6,163 bases of DNA, taken from Methylococcaceae bacterium (GTDB lineage: Bacteria > Pseudomonadota > Gammaproteobacteria > Methylococcales > Methylomonadaceae). The DNA lies in the NCBI GenBank assembly GCA_013138855.1, contig WTBX01000172.1, positions 1 to 6,163 of the forward strand, read 5' to 3'. The notes beneath the pieces are model-generated. The model saw only the letters and a list, made by a program, of their open reading frames with translations, had not been told where the DNA came from and did no database searches. The stretch's first letter is position 1. Each line of letters starts with the position of its first letter. Below, piece after piece: positions 1-5,907 of this stretch. A program made the translations under genes and the position numbers.

Positions 1-594
1 TAGATAAGGTCTATCAGTTTTCAACTCAATAAGCTTAAAATCCTGACCAATGATGTTAATAAACTCAGGGAGTATTACATTGCTTACCCATTTGCCACCG
101 TGAAAATAATGATAAACTTTGTGAGGGTCATCAAAATAAACTAAAGCATCAGGATAATATTTATATTGATAAACAGGCGGATGTTTTTTAATTACATCCT
201 TGTGATGAGTGAAAGGCTTATCGGTATCAAAGATTAGATCAACAACTTTATCGCCAATTTTAAACGTAGGGGGTAAAATTTCGGCAGTAACCCATTTATT
301 GTCTTTTAAAAAATGCCAGACTTTATCGTCAACATCAAAATAGCTAGATAAATCAGGATAATATTTGTAATGATGTTTAGTTATTTCTGGGAGGGCAACA
401 GGATATTTTTTAAGGACTTCATCATGATGAAGATAAGGCTTATCGGTATTGAAAACCAGTTTAACCAGCTCATTATCGTTAATGTCAAATAATGCAGGTA
501 ATATTTTATCTGTTATCCATTGATTGCCCGCAAAAAAATGCCAGACTTTATCGGTATTATCAAAATATACGGAAGACGCTGGGTAATATGAATA
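1..594 (-). repeat. Three tandem protein-coding repeats (YYP/W repeats)
   Basis: Unit 1 covers residues 71-135 (594-400), unit 2 residues 146-209 (369-178) and unit 3 residue 214 onward (165-1, cut by the edge). The YYP triplets are 75 and then 68 residues apart. Units 1 and 2 still share DNA: 21 identical bases at 308-328 and 533-553 (225 bases, 75 codons apart), and 15 identical bases at 213-227 and 435-449. Unit 3 is more diverged (KVYHYF in place of KVWHFF). This suggests duplication inside the gene, with units 1 and 2 duplicated more recently or kept similar by conversion. Confidence 0.8.
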
Positions 595-804
595 ATCATG
601 TTCCCCACCACTGGTCGGTTTTTGCTTGCCCTCATCTTTGTAAACACAGGCTCCTAAATCATCGCCATGTTCCTGATGCGCTCTAACAGCCGCTTCTGCA
701 ACGGTAATGGTCTGTCCTTTATGACATATAACGACATTACTTTCTGCAACAGCACTGGCAAAAATAAAGATAAAGCACAGTATTCTTAACGTTAATTGCT
801 TCAT
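1..804 (-). CDS. Exported tandem-repeat protein with CHK/HGD module, unnamed family (3' end beyond window)
   Basis: The frame is open from an ATG at 802-804 to the left edge (268 codons, no stop), so the C-terminus is missing. Residues 1-20 form a signal peptide (basic K2/R7, hydrophobic core, A-V-A before E21), so the protein should be periplasmic or secreted; C10 lies in the core and is not a lipobox. Residues 26-53 hold a small module, I-C-H-K ... A-H-x-x-H-G-D-D-L-G-x-C, with C27, H28, H43, H46, D48 and C53. I know this pattern as a recurring short motif in secreted proteins of no settled function; a disulfide or metal site is possible. From residue 71 there are three repeats of about 65 residues (pattern YYPx4YFDx4KVWHFFxxNxWxxxxILP ... 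TDKPYxHH). The start is supported by AAGGGAG four bases upstream. I do not recognise a named family. An extracytoplasmic structural or binding role is inference. Confidence 0.82.
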   Translation of the reverse strand, partial: MKQLTLRILCFIFIFASAVAESNVVICHKGQTITVAEAAVRAHQEHGDDLGACVYKDEGKQKPTSGGEHDYSYYPASSVYFDNTDKVWHFFAGNQWITDKILPALFDINDNELVKLVFNTDKPYLHHDEVLKKYPVALPEITKHHYKYYPDLSSYFDVDDKVWHFLKDNKWVTAEILPPTFKIGDKVVDLIFDTDKPFTHHKDVIKKHPPVYQYKYYPDALVYFDDPHKVYHYFHGGKWVSNVILPEFINIIGQDFKLIELKTDRPYL

Positions 805-808
805 AACA

Positions 809-815
809 CTCCCTT
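809..815 (-). promoter_or_regulatory. Ribosome binding site of the repeat-protein gene
   Basis: On the minus strand AAGGGAG lies four bases before the ATG at 802-804. It fixes the start, and the signal peptide follows at once. Confidence 0.6.
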
Positions 816-917
816 ATTTGTGTGTTTGAGTTATAAAGCCTACAACATACAGCAAGTCTTTGAAAATAAATCGAATAAACCACACAGTTCTGACATATTA
901 AGCAAATCTTTTATCCA

Positions 918-942
918 GATATATTAGATATATCAATTTTTT
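918..942 (+). terminator. Possible weak AT hairpin with T-run (plus-strand sense)
   Basis: A perfect 7-base inverted repeat, gatatat-tag-atatatc (918-934), is followed by AA and six T (937-942), which is terminator-like only for plus-strand transcripts. The stem is almost all A/T and weak, and no plus-strand gene lies nearby. It could instead be a palindromic protein-binding site in the leader of the minus-strand gene. Low confidence. Confidence 0.2.
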
Positions 943-969
943 AGGCTCAATCTTGTCTAGCATTTTCAG

Positions 970-1671
970 CTACTTACAAACTTTCAAGCTTAGGGATATA
1001 TATCCGTAATGTTTTTCAATATATGAAAGTAGCGTGTACATTAATATGACAATAGCACTCATTTCAAGAAACTCTTCAATGGTATAAAGAATGCAATAGC
1101 TTATAGAATCAACACCATGTAATTCCGCCTCCTTGCCTCCAAGCATATCGAAAACTATCGCGCCTGTGAGATACAGTGTTCCAGATAGAATAAAAAGTAC
1201 GGCTGTTTTTTTAGGCAATCCAAGAATAAATTTCAAGTAGATTATAATAAAAATTATCACCGCAATAGCATAGGGAATAACCCAAGGAAAATATAAAAAA
1301 CCTGTGGCGTTAATATGATTTTCGACTATATCGCCGATGCTTTCATGAATCTGCAAATATTCATCTATGGATAAAAAAATAAAAATAATTCCTAAAACAA
1401 TCCAGCATAATTTTTCATAATCAATGGGCTGCTTTTTATGTATAGCAATCGTAAAAAAAAGCAAAGAACATATCAGTATTGCAAAAGCAGAGTATGTTGA
1501 TGGCACATTGTGTTCAATATCTAAATCAAACCATCCAACAAAAATGTCGATGCTAGGGTTGTCAAAATGAAAAAAAGCAACTAAAACAATGCTATGAACT
1601 AAAGTAAGAAAAACAATTATTGCTAGAAATAATAAGCTGATTTTTTTGGGTTTAAAGATTACTTCTATCAT
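970..1671 (-). CDS. Six-helix inner-membrane protein with conserved acidic motifs, unnamed family
   Basis: From the ATG at 1669-1671 this is a 233-residue polytopic membrane protein. Hydrophobic segments lie at about 11-33, 59-77, 89-106, 129-146, 156-177 and 202-217. Between or at the ends of helices are motifs that look conserved: FDLDxExNxPSxYS (48-61), FLSIDEYLQIHE (99-110), FDMLGG (174-179) and TIEEFLEM (197-204). Such acidic and His residues next to helices could bind a metal or move protons, but that is inference. I recall similar uncharacterised proteins in diverse bacteria but no name or function. A TTG at 1672-1674 would add one residue, but GGAGGT would then be only one base from the start; the ATG has a workable four-base gap, so I prefer it. 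The gene follows yqhA in the same direction after about 120 bases, and the repeat-protein gene comes next. Confidence 0.85.
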   Translation of the reverse strand: MIEVIFKPKKISLLFLAIIVFLTLVHSIVLVAFFHFDNPSIDIFVGWFDLDIEHNVPSTYSAFAILICSLLFFTIAIHKKQPIDYEKLCWIVLGIIFIFLSIDEYLQIHESIGDIVENHINATGFLYFPWVIPYAIAVIIFIIIYLKFILGLPKKTAVLFILSGTLYLTGAIVFDMLGGKEAELHGVDSISYCILYTIEEFLEMSAIVILMYTLLSYIEKHYGYISLSLKVCK

Positions 1672-1675
1672 CAAG

Positions 1676-1681
1676 ACCTCC
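1676..1681 (-). promoter_or_regulatory. Ribosome binding site deciding the ATG start of the membrane-protein gene
   Basis: Minus strand GGAGGT is followed by CTTG and then ATG. The strong site is four bases from the ATG and one base from the TTG, which favours the ATG at 1671. Confidence 0.6.
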
Positions 1682-1794
1682 GCTAAACGGATAAGATTAT
1701 TTGCTGACCCTAGCCGAGGTAATTATCTACGCTAATAAAATCTATTGCTTTAGTATCACCTTTCATAAAACCTACTAACAGACTACTTTAAATA

Positions 1795-2301
1795 TCAATG
1801 TTTAGTGATTTTATCTAAATATCCCATTAAAAATGCGGATAAAACCATCGTTAAATGGATAACCACATACCAAAGTAATTTATCATTAGGTATAGCTTCA
1901 ATATTCATAAACACTTTTAGTAAATGAATGGAGGAAATTGCCACGATTGAGGCGGCAACTTTCATTTTTAAAGAGCCGTAATCATGCGTTCCTAGCCAAT
2001 CTAACTTTTCGGTATCTTTACCTATATCCATTTGCGAGACAAAGTTTTCATAACCGCTAAACATTACGATAACAACCAAACTACCGACTAGCACTAAATC
2101 AATCATCGACAATATTTTTAAAATCAAATCAGACTCATTGAATTCTAAAATATGAGGGAGAAAATGGTACATCTCTTGAAAAAATTTAACTGCAAGGGCA
2201 AACAAAGTTAAACTTAATCCCATATAAATAGGGGCTAAAGCCCAACGACTGGCATACATTAGTTGCTCTGCACCGTGTTCAATTTTCGTTTTTATGTCCA
2301 T
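1795..2301 (-). CDS. yqhA: YqhA, UPF0114 family inner-membrane protein
   Basis: A 168-residue membrane protein matching E. coli YqhA (about 164 residues) along its whole length: [17 protein letters not shown] (15-31), [25 protein letters not shown] and, near the end, [19 protein letters not shown] and [10 protein letters not shown]. The hydrophobic segments are at about 23-40, 61-82, 112-130 and 142-161, giving an inner-membrane protein with about four helices. The function of the family is not established as far as I know. The N-terminus is about six residues longer than in E. coli. The nearest purine-rich ribosome site (AAGGG) is about 13 bases from the ATG, which is long. It lies 34 bases downstream of ptuB with no visible terminator between, so it may receive transcription from the defence genes, although its family is widespread and not defence-linked. 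Confidence 0.95.
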   Translation of the reverse strand: MDIKTKIEHGAEQLMYASRWALAPIYMGLSLTLFALAVKFFQEMYHFLPHILEFNESDLILKILSMIDLVLVGSLVVIVMFSGYENFVSQMDIGKDTEKLDWLGTHDYGSLKMKVAASIVAISSIHLLKVFMNIEAIPNDKLLWYVVIHLTMVLSAFLMGYLDKITKH

Positions 2302-2335
2302 TTTTTATATTTGCCCTTAAAGGTTTAAACTTCGG

Positions 2336-3025
2336 CTATCTAAAATGCTGTTTACGAAGATTTATAAATTCTCGTAACTTTCCATTTACTTCACTCATTT
2401 CTAGTTTTAAGAAATTTTCAAGAGCTACTGAGCTGCCTTGTAATTCATTGATAATATTGTAACCTTCGATAATAATTTCTTCTCGAAGTCGCTTTAAACG
2501 TAAACAATTAAGATTTAGAAGCTCTATTGTGTAGTGCGCGTGTTGTGTTTCATTAGAAGTTAGTTGAGGATGAGGAATAATTTCACCATCCAATTCAACG
2601 CTAAAATATCGCTCACAATCATTATCGGTGGGTTTTATAAATAATGATACATCCCAGTTATTAGCTTTTTTGCTATTGGCATGTCCACAACTTATCGGAG
2701 CGGGGTCATTTGCCGTGGCTGTTATTTCACCGCCTGATGAAAAACAGGACAATAGCATGTTGCTATATTCAAAGGTTAATTCAGAATTGAGAGATTTAGG
2801 CAAGATGTGTTCAATGTGTCGCCCAATACCTTTATCAGCCATTAGCTCTAATTCAATTTCACAATAAGCACAAAGACCGTGTTGACGATAAAACAAGGCT
2901 TCAATAACGTGAGCATTACCCTTAAAGCTATTCCACGCTGTCGTTGGATTTTCAGGAGCAGGCGTTGCTTGTCGCCTTTGTGCTAATTGATAGGGAATAT
3001 TGTGAGTTTGCGGTAAATATTTCAC
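2336..3025 (-). CDS. ptuB: PtuB-like HNH nuclease of a Septu-type defence pair
   Basis: A 229-residue protein of the HNH family (TIGR02646-like) found with Septu ATPases and some retrons. Visible motifs: CxYC at C52/C55, then H70-I-E-H73-ILPKS, the core histidines of the HNH fold; N89 in EYSNMLLSC; C94; and C113-G-H115 with K119/K120. The four cysteines (52, 55, 94, 113) suit a structural zinc site around the nuclease centre. FIKPTDNDCERYFSV (129-143) and LNLNCLRL (170-177) are further family patterns. In Septu the nuclease works in a complex with the PtuA ATPase and cleaves nucleic acid on phage infection. The start is GTG at 3023-3025, overlapping the ptuA stop by four bases (GTGA); there is no Shine-Dalgarno sequence, so translation probably depends on coupling to ptuA. 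All key residues are present, so it looks active. No reverse transcriptase is seen, which favours Septu over a retron. Confidence 0.88.
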   Translation of the reverse strand: MKYLPQTHNIPYQLAQRRQATPAPENPTTAWNSFKGNAHVIEALFYRQHGLCAYCEIELELMADKGIGRHIEHILPKSLNSELTFEYSNMLLSCFSSGGEITATANDPAPISCGHANSKKANNWDVSLFIKPTDNDCERYFSVELDGEIIPHPQLTSNETQHAHYTIELLNLNCLRLKRLREEIIIEGYNIINELQGSSVALENFLKLEMSEVNGKLREFINLRKQHFR

Positions 3026-4377
3026 GACATTGATCGTTTAGCTTGCCATTTATTAATCACCATATCGGCTAACTTTAGCTTGCTATAACTCTCGCCAAAA
3101 TCGCTTTCGAGCTGCTTTCTCAGCATGATAATGTCTGAACTATCAATATCACCTTGATTAATTCGCTGTAAATATTCTTTAAGCCGTTGTGATTTTCCAT
3201 CCGAGCAGACAGGTCGAGAACTAACATGCAGCACATCTTCTAGTGTTACTTTACTTTCTTCGCCATAAGTATTAATAGACGGGATGGTCACGCTTTGATT
3301 ATCATTCGATAAAATACGAATATGTTCGGCTTTAACGGTGGTTAATACTTGAGGGCTATGTGTGGTAACAATAAATTGAATTTTCGGGAACGATTTTTGT
3401 AAATCCTGTAAAACGGTTTGTTGCCATTTGGGGTGTAGATGCATATCAATTTCATCAATTAATACTACCCCTTCTGTTTCTTGGTGAGCGTTTGTTAAAT
3501 GCGGATTTAATTTTGCACAACGATAAGCAATATCTGCGGTCATCGCTAACATGTTTTTAACGCCGTCACTCAACTGGTTAACCGCAAAAAATCTATTAGC
3601 AGCATCTTTTATGACAAGTTCTTTAGACTTTGCGTCATATTGAAGACCGTTCCATCCCGTTATTTTCAAGCAAATATTAACCGCTTCACGAACACTTTTT
3701 AAAGTATTTGCTTCTTTGGGTAATAAGTCCGATGGATTAATTGTTTGATGTGATTGTACTTTAGCAACAATCGCATCATATTCAGCACGCGCCGTGTCTC
3801 TAAACCATTTCTCAAATTCTTTATAGCTAGAAGCAGGCTCTAAGGCATCGTGATAAGCAAATAAGCGAGAAAGACTTTCCTTACTAAAGCTTTCTCTTGC
3901 TTGTATTTGTCGCCACAACCTTCCAGTTCCATAATAAGCAACAATAGGTAAATCAACTTTAGTGTTAGGAGTTCTTACTTGTTCTTGCAAGTGTTTTCCA
4001 TAACTTCTTAATGATGAAGCTTCTGCAACCGTTGTTTTGCTTTTAGCTCCTGTTAATTTTCTCCGCCATGTTTCAGGTTTATCTTGAATAATGCCTTGAG
4101 CAGTCATTACGATAGGATATTGGGCTTCCATATTAGTTAACCCTCGGTTATCGTCAGCTTCTATTTTAGATAGTAGAGCGTCTTGTGATTTAAAGCCTTT
4201 ATTAACGCCTGTATCAAAACTTCCTACAAAAACACCTAAAGCAACTGCAATGCCATCTAAAATAGTTGTTTTTCCTGCGCCATTTTCAGCGACTAACACC
4301 GTTAATTGCTCATCAAAATCAATGTTAATTGATTCAAAGCAACGGAAATTTTTAAGTTCTAAGGAATTGAGTTTCAT
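3022..4377 (-). CDS. ptuA: PtuA-like ABC/SMC-type ATPase of a Septu-type defence pair
   Basis: A 451-residue cytoplasmic ATPase. It starts with the RecF/SMC-like KNFRCFESINIDF (9-21); Walker A is AENGAGKTT (30-38), with Ala where Gly is usual at the first place. YYGTGRLW (148-155) is typical of ATPases paired with TIGR02646-type HNH proteins. The signature loop is LSDGVKN (269-275), Walker B VVLIDEID (304-311) followed by the D-loop MHLHPKWQQ, and the switch histidine is in TTHSPQVL (338-345). About 220 residues between Walker A and the signature form the usual lid or arm insert. In known Septu systems PtuA oligomerises, binds ATP and holds the PtuB nuclease; sensing and control are its likely role here. 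The C-terminal 70 residues, after the ATPase core, may contact PtuB (inference). The start lies 56 bases after rnlB with a weak GGATAAGA site, so it may have some independent translation. Calling it Septu rests on gene pair, order and motifs. Confidence 0.9.
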   Translation of the reverse strand: MKLNSLELKNFRCFESINIDFDEQLTVLVAENGAGKTTILDGIAVALGVFVGSFDTGVNKGFKSQDALLSKIEADDNRGLTNMEAQYPIVMTAQGIIQDKPETWRRKLTGAKSKTTVAEASSLRSYGKHLQEQVRTPNTKVDLPIVAYYGTGRLWRQIQARESFSKESLSRLFAYHDALEPASSYKEFEKWFRDTARAEYDAIVAKVQSHQTINPSDLLPKEANTLKSVREAVNICLKITGWNGLQYDAKSKELVIKDAANRFFAVNQLSDGVKNMLAMTADIAYRCAKLNPHLTNAHQETEGVVLIDEIDMHLHPKWQQTVLQDLQKSFPKIQFIVTTHSPQVLTTVKAEHIRILSNDNQSVTIPSINTYGEESKVTLEDVLHVSSRPVCSDGKSQRLKEYLQRINQGDIDSSDIIMLRKQLESDFGESYSKLKLADMVINKWQAKRSMS

Positions 4378-4433
4378 TCTTATCCGAATGACAAGTGAGT
4401 AACTATCAGAAATGATGCTTACTACTCATTGGG
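4378..4433 (-). other. Spacer between rnlB and ptuA
   Basis: This 56-base gap is the only sizeable break in the defence block. It has an inverted repeat TGAGTA (4396-4401) / TACTCA (4423-4428) with a 21-base loop and no T-run, so I do not call it a terminator. A weak ribosome site (GGATAAGA) lies next to the ptuA ATG. It could hold an internal promoter, but I see no convincing -35/-10 pair. Confidence 0.3.
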
Positions 4434-4775
4434 TTAAGGTAAATAATTATTTTGTTGCTTTGTAGAAAGAACTGAGCTAGTAATAAAAGAGAGGTGTTTT
4501 TTGTAAAAACTATCTTGTGTATCTAATAATAATTTACTCGGTTTAACTAATGATTTAACAGAGCCACGTTCAAATTCTTCACCATTAAAAAGCATTGAGA
4601 CAAATCTATTGGGATTGTTACCATTTACGCATAACAAATCAAACAACACCTCGCCAAGATACCGTTCCTTCTTTAGCTCTTTTGCCAACTCTAACAACTC
4701 CTGCAAAGGGCTTAGATAGCAAACACTGCTAACAATTACTTTTTTTTCTTTAACTAGCCTAAAATGATAGTTCAT
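4434..4775 (-). CDS. rnlB: RnlB antitoxin of the RnlA endoribonuclease
   Basis: A 113-residue soluble protein. The central block GEVLFDLLCVNGNNPNRFVSM (41-61) matches the most conserved part of E. coli RnlB, which I recall as GEILFDLLCANG...NRFV; the rest is divergent, and the protein is about ten residues shorter. In the known system RnlB binds RnlA and blocks its mRNA cleavage; it is labile, so a halt in host gene expression after infection frees the toxin. Its ATG overlaps the rnlA stop by four bases (ATGA, 4772-4775), and no Shine-Dalgarno sequence precedes it, so antitoxin synthesis is probably coupled to toxin translation. The toxin-first order is the same as in E. coli. The identification rests on this short block plus the adjacent rnlA, which together make it firm. 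Confidence 0.9.
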   Translation of the reverse strand: MNYHFRLVKEKKVIVSSVCYLSPLQELLELAKELKKERYLGEVLFDLLCVNGNNPNRFVSMLFNGEEFERGSVKSLVKPSKLLLDTQDSFYKKHLSFITSSVLSTKQQNNYLP

Positions 4776-5872
4776 AATTTGTTACACGATTTATAAAGCT
4801 CTTCAATTTTGGATGCTATATCTGCACTCAAACTCATTACTTCGCCTAAGGTTGAAATGAGGCGAGATGTAAATGCCATATCACTCATATGAAACAATGA
4901 ATGGCGTTGTTGACGATAAAACTGATAACATTCTTCAAGAGCTTTACAAGTGTTTTCACAATTAAAATCATTCGAGTGTTCACTTTTTAATGCACACTTT
5001 CTTGCAGTACAATCAAAATAAAATCCTATATCAAGTTTATCGCTATCCGTATATTTACCATTCCTCATTAGAGTTTCCTTAATAACACCTTCTAAGACAC
5101 GAAGATCAGCATAAAGTAACATAGAATATTCAGGTAAATTAGGAGATGCCAATTTAACGCAATAGCTAGAAACTAAAAGTTCCTTGTAAACGGACTCCAT
5201 TCGAGAAAATGAGTGCTGATATACTTTTTCGATATATACTTTTGCAACTTCTTGTCTAACAAGTAATTTATCTTCATCTGAAGTACGACTAATGACAGCT
5301 AACAAAGATTCCTGATCAAGCAAAATTGCCAGCGAATAAGAGACGTTCCTGTAACAAAATAATGGTCGTCCTTGAATTTGAAGAACATTAGTCGTGTGAT
5401 AATGTGTAACGACAAGACGGTCTTTATAGTGGTTACTTACAACTTCATATTTAATCGCATGATTACTTACAGGGTGCGTCGTTATTGTAAATTCTGGATC
5501 ACCTTTATCATCTAAAGTTGATTGTAAATCATCAATTAATTCACAAATATTTGTAGCATCAACTCCTTTTAACGATAAATTTACAGAAAGGCTTTCATTC
5601 AGGTCAACTGTTTCATATAAATAATCCGCTAAAGTTTTTCCAAGCTGATGGTTTTTACCTGTTTTAAATTGAATTGTTGTGACACCATTCTTTTTGAAAA
5701 ATAAAATTACTGTTGCATCATCAGTACCAATATAGCCTAATTTGATTGTTCGTTTAGCAACAGTTATATCATCGTTCCTAATTTTAATACGAGAGTTTTC
5801 TGCTAAATACTGCTCCAGATACTCATTCAACCTATCTTGTTGTAAAACAAGGTTTTGATAATTTCGTTCCAT
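4772..5872 (-). CDS. rnlA: RnlA toxin, HEPN-type endoribonuclease (RNase LS)
   Basis: A 366-residue protein (E. coli RnlA has 357). Matching blocks: an N-terminal part with TTIQFKTGKNHQLGKTLADYLYET (65-88), then VLQIQGRPLFCYR (163-175) with LAILLD, then CVKLASPNLPEYSMLLYADLR (238-258) and LEGVIK, and finally RHSLFHM (323-329). R323-x4-H328 is the HEPN catalytic motif; E261 sits where E. coli RnlA has a Glu that I recall as part of the active site. Known role: cleaves mRNA when RnlB is lost, stopping growth and excluding T4 phage lacking the Dmd antitoxin; the C-terminal domain carries HEPN activity and binds Dmd. Five cysteines (288, 293, 305, 309, 315) cluster just before the HEPN motif, which I do not recall from E. 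coli RnlA. AAGG lies nine bases ahead of the ATG, across eight A. The gene begins 35 bases after metH in the same direction with no visible terminator, so metH read-through may express it. GC is about 31% in 5401-5700. Confidence 0.94.
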   Translation of the reverse strand: MERNYQNLVLQQDRLNEYLEQYLAENSRIKIRNDDITVAKRTIKLGYIGTDDATVILFFKKNGVTTIQFKTGKNHQLGKTLADYLYETVDLNESLSVNLSLKGVDATNICELIDDLQSTLDDKGDPEFTITTHPVSNHAIKYEVVSNHYKDRLVVTHYHTTNVLQIQGRPLFCYRNVSYSLAILLDQESLLAVISRTSDEDKLLVRQEVAKVYIEKVYQHSFSRMESVYKELLVSSYCVKLASPNLPEYSMLLYADLRVLEGVIKETLMRNGKYTDSDKLDIGFYFDCTARKCALKSEHSNDFNCENTCKALEECYQFYRQQRHSLFHMSDMAFTSRLISTLGEVMSLSADIASKIEELYKSCNKL

Positions 5873-5886
5873 TTTTTTTTGCCTTA
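5873..5886 (-). promoter_or_regulatory. rnlA ribosome binding site with A-tract spacer
   Basis: On the minus strand the order is TAAGG, C, eight A and then ATG, so the start codon's own A makes a run of nine. AAGG is nine bases from the ATG, an acceptable but long gap. The tract could change length by slippage and so alter the spacing, which is speculation. Confidence 0.45.
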
Positions 5887-5907
5887 TCGCAAATAAATCT
5901 ATGTGGC

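Larger units (their letters stand above)
805..969. other. Intergenic region upstream of the repeat-protein gene
   Basis: This 165-base AT-rich spacer must hold the leader of the repeat-protein gene if that gene is transcribed on its own. On the minus strand there is a weak -10-like TATAAC (830-835) 25 bases ahead of the ATG, but I see no good -35 at 16-18 bases spacing. It also contains the AT palindrome at 918-934. No clear GC-rich terminator follows the membrane-protein gene that ends at 970, so read-through is possible. Confidence 0.4.

Noticed and set aside
1..594. Repeats as a CRISPR array or DNA-level satellite
   Set aside because: The units are about 200 bases, diverged, spaced in whole codons and encode conserved residues, so they are protein repeats.
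492..686. Plus-strand open frame of 64 codons
   Set aside because: It lies fully inside the minus-strand repeat-protein gene, whose frame has a signal peptide, motifs and repeats. The plus-strand product has no recognisable pattern.
1672..1674. TTG start for the membrane protein
   Set aside because: The ribosome site GGAGGT would be one base from it; the next codon is an ATG at a workable distance.
2628..2867. Plus-strand open frame of 79 codons
   Set aside because: It is opposite the ptuB HNH domain, where the minus strand carries all catalytic motifs. It is a shadow of that gene.
2336..4377. ATPase/HNH pair as part of a retron (Ec78-like)
   Set aside because: Such retrons carry a reverse transcriptase and an msr-msd RNA next to these genes. 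Here both flanks are filled by rnlB and yqhA, with no reverse transcriptase or room for one, so stand-alone Septu fits better.
4396..4428. Terminator between rnlB and ptuA
   Set aside because: The inverted repeat is only six pairs with a 21-base loop and no T-run on the minus strand.
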